NCBI RefSeq assembly: GCF_025244925.1
Contig: NZ_CP104275.1
Span: 620,001 to 684,000, forward strand
DNA: 64,000 nucleotides
DNA from: Arthrobacter zhaoxinii
Lineage (GTDB): Bacteria; Actinomycetota; Actinomycetes; Actinomycetales; Micrococcaceae
Direction: 5' to 3'
Shown: positions 41,895 to 51,164 of the stretch, in pieces
How the letters are laid out: every line of letters starts with the position of its first letter
Position numbering within the stretch: position 1 is the stretch's first letter
Program-made: the position numbers and the translations under genes
The notes under the pieces: generated by a model
What the model saw: the letters and a program-made list of their open reading frames with translations, nothing else
Databases searched by the model: none
What the model was told of the DNA's origin: nothing

Positions 41895-44800
41895 CTACTG
41901 CAGCAGCGACCGGATGTCGTCCGCCGTGAGCGCGGAACTGAAGACGGCGTCGTCGTCCATGACGGACGTGAACAGCTTCGCCTTTTGCTCCTTGAGCGCC
42001 ATCACCTTTTCCTCGATGGTGTCCCGGGCGACCATGCGGTAGACCATCACGTTGTTTTTCTGCCCGATCCGGTGCGTGCGGTCCACCGCCTGGGCCTCGG
42101 CCGCCGGGTTCCACCACGGATCCAGCAGGAAGACGTAGTCCGCTTCCGTCAGGTTCAGGCCGAATCCGCCGGCCTTGAGGCTGATCAGGAACACGGGGAC
42201 CACGCCGTCCTTGAACGAGGCAATCACCTCGGCACGGTTGCGGGTGGAACCGTCGAGGTAGGCGTACTTGATGCCCTGTTCGTCCAGGCGCTGGGCGGCC
42301 TTCTTCAGGAACGAGGTGAACTGGCTGAAGATCAGGGCGCGGTGGCCTTCGGCGGTAACGTCTTCGAGCTGGTCAAAGAGCACGTCCAGCTTGGCGGACG
42401 GCACGCCGTCGTACTCCTCCGGCTCAACGAGTGACGCGTCGAGGCTGAGCATGCGCAGCAGGGTGAGGGAGCGGAAGACAATCATCCGGTTCCGGTCCAT
42501 GTCCTGGATCAGGCCCATGAGTTTCTGGCGTTCGCGCTGCAGATGCGTCTCGTAGATCTTGCGGTGCTTCGGATGCAGTTCCACCTCAAGGATCTGTTCC
42601 TGCTTTTCCGGCAGGTCCTTGGCCACGGCTTCCTTGGTGCGGCGCATCAGCAGCGGACGGATGCGCTGGCGCAGCCGTGCCAGCAGTTCGGGGCTGTCGC
42701 CGCGTTCGATGGGCCGCTGGTATTCATCGGCGAACTTCCGGGCGGACGGGAACAGGCCCGGTGCCACAATGGCGAACAACCCCCAGAGCTCCATCAGGTT
42801 GTTTTCCATCGGGGTGCCGGTAATGGCCAGCTTGAACGGTGCAGGCAGGTCCCGGGCGCACTGATGCACGCGCGTCACCCGGTTCTTGACGAACTGGGCC
42901 TCGTCCAGGATCAGGCCGTCCCACTCCACCTTCCGGTAGGAGGCGAAGTCCAGGCGGAACACGGCATAAGAAGTAAGGACGACGTCGGCGCCGGCCACCA
43001 CTTCGGCCAGCGGGATGCGGGACTTGCCGCTGGTATCGGAAACCGTCACCACCTTCAGCCCGGGGGTGAAGCGTGCCGCCTCGGAGGCCCAGTTGGGGAC
43101 CACTGACGTGGGGGCAACCACCAGGAAGGGTCGGCGGGTTTGCTGTTCTTCCTGCGTCTGACGTTCCCGGGCATGGGCCAACAGGGCCAGGGTCTGCAGG
43201 GTCTTGCCGAGCCCCATGTCGTCCGCCAGGATTCCGCCGAGGCCGTGATCCCACAGGAACGCCAGCCAGTTGAAGCCTTCCTGCTGGTAGGGCCGCAGGC
43301 TGGCCTCGAGTCCGGCCGGCAGCGGCACCGGATCCACCGAGTCCAGATCCAGCAGGGCGGAGACGGACTCCCGCCAGGCGGCAGCTTCCTCGGTTTCCTC
43401 CGCCAGCTCCTCCAGCTCGGACCACAGCCCGGCCTGGTACCGGCTGATGGACAGTTCCCCGGTATCCCATTCCTGCAGGCCCTGCGCTTCATTGATCAGC
43501 GCATGCAGGTGTTCGAATTCGGGCCGGTCGAGGGAAAGGTAGGTGCGGTCCACCAGCAGGAGTTTGGTTTTGCCCTGGGCGATCGCTTTGAAGATATTCG
43601 CGAACGGCACCAGCCGGCCCTCCACGGTGACCATGACGGCGAGGTCGAACCAGTCGCGGCGTTCGGTTTCCACCGTGGTGATCTTCAGCTTCGGCGCCTC
43701 GAGCAGCTCCCGGTAATCGGGCCGCGTTCCGGAAATTTCCACCTGGACGCCGGCAAGCTTCTCCAGCTCCGGCAGGACATGCTCGGTGAACTCGGCGGCT
43801 TCAATCTCCCGCAGGGTCCGGTCGCGGGGCACCGCGTGCAGTGTTTTCCCCACGGCAGCCAGGATTTCCGCCTCGGCGGGGATATCCCGGTAGGAGGTGT
43901 CGTCGTCGTCCGCCGGCCTGCCTGTCCGCGGCACGCGGGTGAGCGGCAGCCGGGTGGAGGAGCTTCCGTGCCGGTAGGACCAGTTCCAGGTCAGGGTCAG
44001 CTGGTCCTCGGGGCCGAATCCGGCGGTGAGGACCAGCACCGGAGGCTCGATCTCGGGGAACTCCACGGAGTCGTCACTGCTCGTGACAGGCAGTACCTGC
44101 CGCAGCCGGGGATAGAACTTTTCCAGGAAGACCGGAGCATCCGCCTTCGGCACCATCACCGGAGCCCCTTGCAACAGCAGGCCCTTGTCCTGTTCGGTGA
44201 GGGTCTTGGCGGTGGGCGCCAGCGTGATGGTGTTCTGCGGCGAGCGGAGGTAAATGCCGTGGCTGCCGATGATCCCGGCATCCTCCAACGGGACCGGCGT
44301 GCCGTCTACTTCGAGCGTAGGCAGCAGCTGCAGCGGCGCCGGAGTGTCCCCGCCGGCAGCCCGGACGTCGAGGGACAGAGTGGCCAGCTTTCCCACCCGG
44401 ACCGCGGTGTCCTTCTTGGTGCCGACAAAGGGAATGCCCAACCGCACCGCTTCATCCAGCAGCTGCCAAAGCAGGGGATTGGCGAAGTCGTCCAGATACA
44501 GCCAGGAATCGTTCTGCCCGAAGTAGCTCACGCCGTTGGAACGGTGCAGGGCGGGGAACTGGGAGAACCAGCGGTGCTGGTCCGGATCCAGCCGCAGTCC
44601 GTAGGTCTGGTAGCTGATGTTGCTCCAGGCCAGGTTGTTTTTGACCCAGTTGCCCTTGGAGTTGCGCACCACCGGACGGACGCCCAGCCGGAAGGGCGTG
44701 GCCCGGTGCCGGCTGCGCGGAGCCGGGGCGGCACCCCACCGGGACGCTGCGGCCGCGACAATGTTCCGCAGTTCGAACTGCAGTGCCAGGGGAGTGGTTT

Positions 44801-45218
44801 CAACGGGCTTGGTGCTGTCCGCCAGATCCGCATCAATGAGGGTCTGCAGCGACTGCTGCCAGGCCGGTACGGACGGACGCAGGGTCGGGGCGGAGAGCTC
44901 CTGCCGGGAAATCAAGTGCTCGGTGTTGCTCTGCAGGGCAGCTGCCGCCACGTGCTTGCAGTCGAACCCCAGGGGGCAGCTGCAGTGGTTATCCAGCAGA
45001 CGGTAGTCACCCTGGCGTTTGGCGCCGAGCTGGAGCATGATCCGGTAGGGAGCAGCCGCACTGCCGCGTACCTGCGCGCGCAGCACCTCGCCCTGGGCAT
45101 CCCACTCCAGGGCTTCCACGGCGCCGCCCTTGGCATAGGTCTGGCCCCGCTGGAACGCCGATCCGCCGACCACGCGGATGACGTCGGTAACGTCTACGAG
45201 CGGAGGGGTTTCGAGCAT
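41895..45218 (-). CDS. SWIM zinc finger / SNF2-family helicase
   Basis: Swi2/Snf2-like ATPase of 1107 residues. An N-terminal SWIM zinc finger has C79, C81, C87 and H89 in NHCSCPLGFDCKH. A long middle domain of unknown fold (about 130-600) follows, typical of bacterial SNF2 proteins of this class. The helicase core has Walker A ADDMGLGKTLQTLAL (about 660), DEAQ box LILDEAQFVKN, TGTPMENNLMELWGLF, and in lobe two FSQFTSFLKKA, LKAGGFGLNLTEADYV and motif VI DRTHRIGQKNNVMVYRMV. It probably translocates on DNA or remodels nucleoprotein; RapA-like RNA polymerase recycling is also possible. ATG 45218 has no clear Shine-Dalgarno. Confidence 0.93.
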   Translation of the reverse strand: MLETPPLVDVTDVIRVVGGSAFQRGQTYAKGGAVEALEWDAQGEVLRAQVRGSAAAPYRIMLQLGAKRQGDYRLLDNHCSCPLGFDCKHVAAAALQSNTEHLISRQELSAPTLRPSVPAWQQSLQTLIDADLADSTKPVETTPLALQFELRNIVAAAASRWGAAPAPRSRHRATPFRLGVRPVVRNSKGNWVKNNLAWSNISYQTYGLRLDPDQHRWFSQFPALHRSNGVSYFGQNDSWLYLDDFANPLLWQLLDEAVRLGIPFVGTKKDTAVRVGKLATLSLDVRAAGGDTPAPLQLLPTLEVDGTPVPLEDAGIIGSHGIYLRSPQNTITLAPTAKTLTEQDKGLLLQGAPVMVPKADAPVFLEKFYPRLRQVLPVTSSDDSVEFPEIEPPVLVLTAGFGPEDQLTLTWNWSYRHGSSSTRLPLTRVPRTGRPADDDDTSYRDIPAEAEILAAVGKTLHAVPRDRTLREIEAAEFTEHVLPELEKLAGVQVEISGTRPDYRELLEAPKLKITTVETERRDWFDLAVMVTVEGRLVPFANIFKAIAQGKTKLLLVDRTYLSLDRPEFEHLHALINEAQGLQEWDTGELSISRYQAGLWSELEELAEETEEAAAWRESVSALLDLDSVDPVPLPAGLEASLRPYQQEGFNWLAFLWDHGLGGILADDMGLGKTLQTLALLAHARERQTQEEQQTRRPFLVVAPTSVVPNWASEAARFTPGLKVVTVSDTSGKSRIPLAEVVAGADVVLTSYAVFRLDFASYRKVEWDGLILDEAQFVKNRVTRVHQCARDLPAPFKLAITGTPMENNLMELWGLFAIVAPGLFPSARKFADEYQRPIERGDSPELLARLRQRIRPLLMRRTKEAVAKDLPEKQEQILEVELHPKHRKIYETHLQRERQKLMGLIQDMDRNRMIVFRSLTLLRMLSLDASLVEPEEYDGVPSAKLDVLFDQLEDVTAEGHRALIFSQFTSFLKKAAQRLDEQGIKYAYLDGSTRNRAEVIASFKDGVVPVFLISLKAGGFGLNLTEADYVFLLDPWWNPAAEAQAVDRTHRIGQKNNVMVYRMVARDTIEEKVMALKEQKAKLFTSVMDDDAVFSSALTADDIRSLLQ

Positions 45219-45388
45219 GGTTTTATCGTCTCACGCAGTACTGACGGTTTCCGCCGCCGGGTTCCTTCGGGGGATTTGGCAGGCTTCGGGGTGCCCTGTT
45301 TAGGATGTTAGTAGCGCGGGTCACAATGGCGTGATCTGCGTGTCAATTTTCCCGGGATATCTCCCGGCTGCTTGGGGGACAAAAGAAT

Positions 45389-47158
45389 ATGAAGACCAGG
45401 ACCATTTATGCCGTGCTGCTTGCAGCCCTGGCAGTCTCGGCGTCGGCCTGCAGCGCCGGCGCCGGTGCCGATGCCGGCGCGGACGCTGAGCCGTCAAGGA
45501 ACGCCACGTCGGCACCAGCAGCGACGCAGACCCCCGTCCCGCCGGAAACCGGCCCCGTGTCAGTGGTGTTCGGGACTGCCGATGCCGCAGTCGGCGGGGA
45601 CCGGCTGACGCTGCCCGGGCCAGCCAACACGCAGCAGTGTGCCCTGGCTGCCAACCTCCGCACCCTCTGTTTCACACAGGGCGGCGAAGGGCCGGAATCC
45701 CTCGCGTTCGGTGGAATTTTCAGCTTCGACCAGTACCGTAACCCGCCGTCCCTCGAAGCCAACCCTCCGGCTCCGCTTGCCGGGCTGCCTGCCGACGCAC
45801 GGATCACCTCGGCGGAACCGACGGACCGGGGGTTCCTGATTGCCTACCAGCAGGGAGTCGATGACGAATCGGTCCTGCATACCGACTTCGAAGGAACTAC
45901 CCTTTGGACGCAGCCGGTCGAGGGCCTGCGGGACATGGCCGTTGGGGAATCCGCGCTGCTGGTCTCTGCGGATGCCGGTGTTCAGGCACTGGACCCTGCC
46001 ACCGGTGCGGCCGTTCCGGCGGCAGAAACCGGGACCACGCTGCTGGGTTACAGCCATCCCCTTTCCTGGTATTCGACCTACTCTCCGCAGGCCCGCGGTT
46101 TGGCGGAGGCCGACGGCGGAGAGCTGGTGGACCCCCGTCCCGCCTTCCAGGCAGTGCTCAACAACTGCCTCACGGGCGAATGCCTGACACCCCGGGTCCT
46201 GCACGCGGACACGAGCCATGCTCTCCTGCTGGTCACGGCGCCCGACGGCACCGGCGAGGTCCGCGCCTACGACGCCGATGGCGGCCTCGACTGGACGATG
46301 CCCGGGACACCGGCAAGCGCCGCGGGATACTCGGGAACCTACGTTTTCGGTTTTGAGGCCGATTCCGCCGGCGCGGGCGACTTGCTGGCCGTCAATGCCG
46401 AAACCGGCCAGGAACTGGGACGGGGCGCACTCTACGGGCTTGGAGCCCAGGTGCTGGGCACCGTGGATCAGGGCGTGCTGGTCCACTTCGGCATGGACCC
46501 GGTGGGAGCCTACGACAGCAAAATCGCCGTGCTTCCAGTGGAGGTCACCGAGGGGACGCTGCCGCCGTCGGCCACCGCGCCGCCGTCGGCCACCGCGCCG
46601 TCGTCGTCCGCAGGGTCCGCGTCGGCCAGCCCGACGCCGTCGTCCACCGCACCGGAGACCGGAGGAGCCGACGTGCCGGCGGGCTGGACACGGTACAACG
46701 CCGAGAAGGACCCGTTCAGCCTCGACCTGCCCGAGGGATGGAGCGTGGAGTACACGGCTGGCGACGGCCAGCTGATCGGCGGACGCTACGCCATTAAGGA
46801 TGCCGCAGGAAAAGATTCCGCGAGCCTCATGACCAACATGTCCGGTCTCGGGGGTGCGTGCGCGGGTGGAGCAACCTGGCCCGTGGCCGAGGACCGTACT
46901 GCCCTGCCCTACCAGAATCGGGTATCGAAACGGATTGCCGCAGAACCGGTTCATCTGGAAGCCGTGCCGGCGGAAAACGGTGCATGGGCGCTGGTGGTGA
47001 CGGACCTGATGGGGCATCCCGATCTCTGCCCCACGCATAAGCTCGCCGAGCTGCCGGGCTTGGGCACCACGTCCTTCAGCGGGACACTGGCTCCGGAGGA
47101 GGCCGGCACGGCCAAAGCGCAGCAGCTGCGCAGCGTGATGCTTTCCCTGCGGCCCTAG
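45389..47158 (+). CDS. Two-domain lipoprotein, function unknown
   Basis: Putative lipoprotein of 589 residues. The signal peptide MKTRTIYAVLLAALAVSASA ends in lipobox SASAC with acylated Cys21. An Ala/Thr/Pro linker leads to a beta-rich region (about 55-390) with repeated blades of the quinoprotein type (for example SADAGVQALDPATGAAVP and LLAVNAETGQELGRGALYG), though no PQQ site is seen. A second linker of PPSATA and Ser/Thr repeats (about 392-430), encoded by an 18-bp tandem repeat, joins a C-terminal domain starting GWTRYNAEKDPFSLDLPEGW, similar in look to PsbP/LpqN-type domains. Not recognised as a named family. Alone between SNF2 and the idonate operon. Confidence 0.75.
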   Translation: MKTRTIYAVLLAALAVSASACSAGAGADAGADAEPSRNATSAPAATQTPVPPETGPVSVVFGTADAAVGGDRLTLPGPANTQQCALAANLRTLCFTQGGEGPESLAFGGIFSFDQYRNPPSLEANPPAPLAGLPADARITSAEPTDRGFLIAYQQGVDDESVLHTDFEGTTLWTQPVEGLRDMAVGESALLVSADAGVQALDPATGAAVPAAETGTTLLGYSHPLSWYSTYSPQARGLAEADGGELVDPRPAFQAVLNNCLTGECLTPRVLHADTSHALLLVTAPDGTGEVRAYDADGGLDWTMPGTPASAAGYSGTYVFGFEADSAGAGDLLAVNAETGQELGRGALYGLGAQVLGTVDQGVLVHFGMDPVGAYDSKIAVLPVEVTEGTLPPSATAPPSATAPSSSAGSASASPTPSSTAPETGGADVPAGWTRYNAEKDPFSLDLPEGWSVEYTAGDGQLIGGRYAIKDAAGKDSASLMTNMSGLGGACAGGATWPVAEDRTALPYQNRVSKRIAAEPVHLEAVPAENGAWALVVTDLMGHPDLCPTHKLAELPGLGTTSFSGTLAPEEAGTAKAQQLRSVMLSLRP

Positions 47159-47223
47159 TTCCGCGACGTGTCTCGGGGTAAAGACCGAAACGCAGGCACT
47201 TGTGCTGTGCTACCTTGTGGAAG

Positions 47224-47238
47224 ATAAATCTGATTTAT
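47224..47238 (+). promoter_or_regulatory. Operator palindrome ATAAATC-T-GATTTAT
   Basis: A perfect 7-1-7 palindrome 55 bases before the gntK start codon, in an A/T-rich patch that should contain the operon promoter. GntR-family dimers bind sites of this size, and an FCD-type GntR gene lies at 52580-53317, just past the operon. Confidence 0.55.
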
Positions 47239-47292
47239 TGTCCGCTGGGTCACACGAATCAGAGGTGAAGATGCGTCTGAGGGAGTGTAGCC

Positions 47293-47814
47293 ATGCCGTC
47301 GTCCAACGTTCCGCCGCTGATCGTGATGGGCGTTCAAGGCAGCGGTAAGTCCACATCCGGACGCGCTATTGCCGAGGTCCTGGGTCTGCCGTTCATTGAC
47401 GGGGATGATCTGCATCCGGCCGCCAACAGGGAAAAGATGGCCTCCGGCCATCCCCTCAACGATGCGGACCGGGAGCCATGGCTGCGGGCCATCGGAACGG
47501 TCCTGGCGGACGGACTCGCCCGCGGCGAATCCACCGTCGTCGCCTGTTCGGCGCTGAAACGCCGGTACCGGGACCTCATCCGTTCCTTCGCGCCGGACAC
47601 CCGGTTTGTGCACCTGACCGGCGACCGCGACCTCATCGCGGACCGGCTCTCGCACCGCAACCACGAATACATGCCGCCCGCCCTGCTCGACTCCCAGTTC
47701 GAAACCCTGGAACCGCTTGGGTCCGACGAAGCCGGTATCCCGGTGGACATCCACCTGCCACCAGCTGAAATTGCCGCGGCTGTCGCTGCGGTATTCACCG
47801 CCAACGGACACTGA
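47293..47814 (+). CDS. gntK: Gluconokinase
   Basis: ATP-dependent gluconate kinase of 173 residues, making 6-phosphogluconate for the pentose phosphate or Entner-Doudoroff route. The P-loop is VMGVQGSGKSTSG (about 11-23), followed by FIDGDDLHPAANREKMASG (about 34-52) that binds gluconate, PLNDADREPWL and the ACSALKRRYRDLIR lid region (about 84-97). Length is typical for GntK/IdnK. It is the first gene of the gntK-gntP-idnO-idnD operon; a palindromic operator lies upstream. The start is ATG 47293; GAGGGAGT precedes it. Confidence 0.94.
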   Translation: MPSSNVPPLIVMGVQGSGKSTSGRAIAEVLGLPFIDGDDLHPAANREKMASGHPLNDADREPWLRAIGTVLADGLARGESTVVACSALKRRYRDLIRSFAPDTRFVHLTGDRDLIADRLSHRNHEYMPPALLDSQFETLEPLGSDEAGIPVDIHLPPAEIAAAVAAVFTANGH

Positions 47815-47844
47815 CGTCCGTACCCTCCCCCAGATAGGACGAAA

Positions 47845-49248
47845 ATGACCGATCTAGAACTCAACTGGACGTTGAGTACTCCCGGCCTGCTCGCCGTCGC
47901 CGTCGCAGCCATCGCGCTGCTGCTGGTGATGATCATGAAATTCCGTATCCACGCGTTCCTGGCACTGATCACGGTCAGCCTGCTGACCGCCGTCGCCACC
48001 GGCATCGCCGCCGCCGATCTGGTGCCCACGCTGCTGAGCGGCTTCGGCACCACCCTGGCCAGCGTGGCGCTGCTGGTGGGCCTCGGTGCCATGCTGGGAC
48101 GGATGCTTGAAGTTTCCGGCGGTGCGGAGGTCCTGACCAACGCGCTGATCACCAAGTTCGGACAGAAGCGGGCCTCCTTGGCCCTTTCGGTGGCCTCGTT
48201 GATGTTCGGCTTCCCGATCTTCTTCGACGCCGGCCTGGTGGTTATGCTGCCGATCATCTTCACCGTGGCCCGCCGCATGGGTGGCTCGCTGCTGACGTAC
48301 GCCTTCCCCGCGGCCGCGGCGTTCTCCGTCATGCACGTGTTTGTGCCGCCGCACCCCGGCCCCGTGGCCGCCACCGGCCTGCTCGGTGCCGACATCGGCC
48401 TGGTCCTGATCTTCGGCCTGCTCGTCGCCATCCCCACCTGGTACCTGGCCGGCTACCTCTTCGGCACCTTCCTGGGCCGCAAATTCGACATCCCGGTGCC
48501 CTCCATCCTGGATGCGCCGAAGGGGTCGGCGGAGTCCGAATTCCGCTCCGCTCCCAAGCTCGGCACCATCGTGCTGCTGCTCCTGCTTCCGTTTGTTTTG
48601 ATCTTCCTCAACACCGGCCTGAACATGCTGGCCACCGCCGAGGTCGTCTCCCTGGACACCGGCTGGGTGCAGGTCCTCCGCTCCCTGGGTGAAACCCCGG
48701 TTGCCCTGCTGATCACCGTTTTCCTGGCGATGTGGCTGCTCGGCCGCCGTGAGGGCAAGAGCGCCTCGCTGATCGAGACCGTGGTGGATAGTGCCCTGGG
48801 CCCGGTCTGCTCGATCATCCTGATCACCGGCGCCGGCGGCATGTTCGGCGGTGTGCTGCGTGCCAGCGGCATCGGCACCGCCATCGCCGATTCCCTGGAT
48901 GCGGTGGGACTGCCGGTGATCGTGGCCGGCTTCCTCATCGCCGCCATCGTCCGCCTGGCGCAGGGTTCAGCCACCGTTGCCCTGACCACTGCTGCGGCGC
49001 TGGTGCAGCCGGTGGTCCTGGACAACCCGGACTTCAACGGGGTCCAGGTGGTGGCCATTGTGTTGGCACTCGCCGGCGGCTCGGTCTTCGCCGGCCACGT
49101 GAACGACTCCGGCTTCTGGCTGGTCAGCAAGTTCTTCCAGATGGACACCAAGACCACGCTGAAGACCTGGACTGTCGGCCAGGCCCTGATCGGCGTGATC
49201 GGTTTCGTCTTCGCCCTGGTCATCTACCTGATCGCCGCGCAGTTCTAA
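47845..49248 (+). CDS. gntP: Gluconate:H+ symporter, GntP family
   Basis: GntP-family permease of 467 residues with about twelve helices, importing gluconate and, in this operon, probably L-idonate or 5-ketogluconate as IdnT does. Family features are VGLGAMLGRMLEVSGGAEVL (about 80-99), FGFPIFFDAGLVVMLPI (about 126-142), HVFVPPHPGPVAATGLLG (about 161-178) and NDSGFWLVSKFFQMD near the C-terminus. It starts 30 bases after gntK, with ATAGGA before ATG 47845, and is followed after 16 bases by the SDR gene. Confidence 0.94.
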   Translation: MTDLELNWTLSTPGLLAVAVAAIALLLVMIMKFRIHAFLALITVSLLTAVATGIAAADLVPTLLSGFGTTLASVALLVGLGAMLGRMLEVSGGAEVLTNALITKFGQKRASLALSVASLMFGFPIFFDAGLVVMLPIIFTVARRMGGSLLTYAFPAAAAFSVMHVFVPPHPGPVAATGLLGADIGLVLIFGLLVAIPTWYLAGYLFGTFLGRKFDIPVPSILDAPKGSAESEFRSAPKLGTIVLLLLLPFVLIFLNTGLNMLATAEVVSLDTGWVQVLRSLGETPVALLITVFLAMWLLGRREGKSASLIETVVDSALGPVCSIILITGAGGMFGGVLRASGIGTAIADSLDAVGLPVIVAGFLIAAIVRLAQGSATVALTTAAALVQPVVLDNPDFNGVQVVAIVLALAGGSVFAGHVNDSGFWLVSKFFQMDTKTTLKTWTVGQALIGVIGFVFALVIYLIAAQF

Positions 49249-49264
49249 GGGTCGGGAAGCAGCG

Positions 49265-50038
49265 ATGACTACCAGCATGCTTGATATTTCCGGCCGGATC
49301 GCCCTGGTCACCGGCTCCAGTCGCGGCATCGGCAACGCGATTGCCCGCGGCCTGGCCGGCGCGGGCGCCGTCGTCGTACTCAATGGACTGGACCCGGACC
49401 GGCTGGAGGCCGCCCGCGCAGAGCTCGCCGCTGAGTTCGGTGCGGACCGGATCTTCGCCCGGCGCTTTGACGTCACGGACGCGCAGGCAGCGGCCGACGG
49501 CGTCGCCTGGGTGGAGCGCGAAGTCGGGCCCCTGCGCATCCTCGTCAACAACGCCGGAGTCCAGCACCGTGAACCGATGCTGGACCTGGATGTGGCGGAC
49601 TGGGAGCGGGTGCTCCGGACCAACCTGACCAGCGCTTTCCTGGTGGGCCGTGAGGCAGCCCGGCACATGATCGCCCGCGGGAGCGGGAAGATCATCAACA
49701 TCGCGTCGGTCCAGACGGACCTGGCCCGGCCGACCATTGCCCCGTACACGGCATCCAAGGGCGGCGTCCGAAACCTCACCCGCGCCATGACGGCCGAGTG
49801 GGCGGGGGAGGGACTGCAGATCAATGCGATTGCCCCGGGGTACATTCAGACGGAAATGACGCAGGCCCTCGTCGATGACGAGGCGTTCAACTCGTGGATC
49901 CTCGGCCGCACTCCGGCCCACCGCTGGGGCACAGTGGAGGACATTGTGGGACCGGCGCTCTGGCTCGCCTCGGATGCTTCGAACTTCGTGAACGGCCAGG
50001 TCGTCTTCATCGACGGCGGCATGACCACCGTGGTCTGA
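49265..50038 (+). CDS. idnO: Gluconate 5-dehydrogenase (SDR family)
   Basis: Short-chain dehydrogenase of 257 residues; by context it reduces 5-keto-D-gluconate to D-gluconate (IdnO/Ga5DH). It has the cofactor motif VTGSSRGIGNAIARGLAG (about 16-33), NNAGVQHREPM (about 97-107), the catalytic Ser in INIASVQTDLARPT (about 143-156) and the YTASK motif (about 160-164), then NAIAPGYIQTEM. The VQHR-PM and IASVQ.D.AR signatures agree with gluconate 5-dehydrogenases. It starts 16 bases after gntP and ends 14 bases before idnD. Confidence 0.88.
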   Translation: MTTSMLDISGRIALVTGSSRGIGNAIARGLAGAGAVVVLNGLDPDRLEAARAELAAEFGADRIFARRFDVTDAQAAADGVAWVEREVGPLRILVNNAGVQHREPMLDLDVADWERVLRTNLTSAFLVGREAARHMIARGSGKIINIASVQTDLARPTIAPYTASKGGVRNLTRAMTAEWAGEGLQINAIAPGYIQTEMTQALVDDEAFNSWILGRTPAHRWGTVEDIVGPALWLASDASNFVNGQVVFIDGGMTTVV

Positions 50039-50052
50039 AAGGACACCCAGCC

Positions 50053-51102
50053 ATGACCGAACTGCCAGCCACCACCCTAGGCGTGGTAGCCCACGGCGCC
50101 GGGGACCTCCGGGTGGAACACATGCCGCTGGTACCCGCGGGGACTGATGAAGCCGTGGTGGAAATTGCCTACGGCGGCATCTGCGGGTCTGACCTGCATT
50201 ACTGGCAGCACGGTGCGGCGGGGGAGTCCATCCTGCGTGCGCCCATGCTGCTGGGCCACGAGGTAGTGGGACGGGTGCTGGTGCCGGCCGCGGACGGCAC
50301 CGGGCCGGGTGCCGGCACCGCCGTCGCCGTGCACCCGGCAACCCCCGGCCCGGGGAACGGCACCCGGTACCCTCTGGACCGGCCGAACCTTTCGCCCGGC
50401 TGCACGTATCTGGGCAGTGCTGCAAGGTTTCCCCACACGGATGGCGCCTTCGCCCGCTACGTGAACCTGCCGGCGCGGATGCTGCGGGTGCTTCCGGAGG
50501 AGCTGCCGCTCCGCCGCGCCGCATTGGTGGAACCCGCGGCGGTGGCCTGGCATGCCGTGTCCCGTGCGGGCGATGTTCGGGGTAAACGGATACTCGTGGT
50601 GGGTTCGGGCCCTATCGGAGCGCTGATCACGGCCGTGCTGCGGACCCGCGGGGCCGGGGAGATCATTACCACCGACAGGCACGAAGGACCCTTGGCCATC
50701 GCCCGTACGCTCGGCGCGGACCGAAGCCTGCCCGCAACCGAGGCGGATGCCATTGCCGGCGTCGATGCGGACATCTGCTTCGAATCCTCCGGGAGCTACC
50801 GCGGACTGATGTCTGCGGTGACGGGCGCCACCCGCGGCGGGCGGGTGGTGATGGTCGGGTTGCTGCCTTCGGGTGAGCAGCCTGCCCTGATCTCGCTGGC
50901 GATCACCCGGGAACTGGAACTGGTGGGTTCCTTCCGGTTCAACGACGAAATTGACGAGGTCATTGCTGCCCTGGCCGACGGCAGCCTGCAGGCGGATGCG
51001 GTCCTGACGCACGAGTTCGCCGTCGAGGACACCCTGGCGGCCTTCGAGACGGCACGGGACGCCTCCCGCAGCGGAAAGGTGCTGCTGCGCTTCGGCGACT
51101 GA
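50053..51102 (+). CDS. idnD: L-idonate 5-dehydrogenase, medium-chain DH
   Basis: Medium-chain (MDR) dehydrogenase of 349 residues, by context oxidising L-idonate to 5-ketogluconate. The catalytic zinc ligands are present: Cys in YGGICGSDLHYWQHG (about 38-52), His-Glu in LLGHEVVG (about 67-74) and Glu in LVEPAAVAWHAV (about 156-167). The Rossmann motif is VVGSGPIGALI. The lobe that normally has four structural-zinc Cys keeps only one (SPGCTYLGSA), so the second zinc is lost. The stretch SAARFPHTDGAFARY matches L-idonate dehydrogenases. AAGGA precedes ATG 50053. It is the last gene of the operon. Confidence 0.85.
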   Translation: MTELPATTLGVVAHGAGDLRVEHMPLVPAGTDEAVVEIAYGGICGSDLHYWQHGAAGESILRAPMLLGHEVVGRVLVPAADGTGPGAGTAVAVHPATPGPGNGTRYPLDRPNLSPGCTYLGSAARFPHTDGAFARYVNLPARMLRVLPEELPLRRAALVEPAAVAWHAVSRAGDVRGKRILVVGSGPIGALITAVLRTRGAGEIITTDRHEGPLAIARTLGADRSLPATEADAIAGVDADICFESSGSYRGLMSAVTGATRGGRVVMVGLLPSGEQPALISLAITRELELVGSFRFNDEIDEVIAALADGSLQADAVLTHEFAVEDTLAAFETARDASRSGKVLLRFGD

Positions 51103-51152
51103 GCTGCCAATCCTGCCCGCCGCCAATCCGCGGGAGGAAAACCCGGCTGCGT

Positions 51153-51158
51153 TATGAT
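51153..51158 (+). promoter_or_regulatory. -10 box TATGAT of GNAT gene
   Basis: TATGAT ends six bases before ATG 51165, so the acetyltransferase gene has its own leaderless promoter and is not part of the idonate operon. Confidence 0.65.
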
Positions 51159-51164
51159 CCCCGC

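Noticed and set aside
43140..45311. 723-codon frame antisense to the SNF2 gene
   Set aside because: Low-complexity Gln/Gly/Arg composition typical of antisense frames in GC-rich DNA; the opposite strand has SWIM and helicase motifs.
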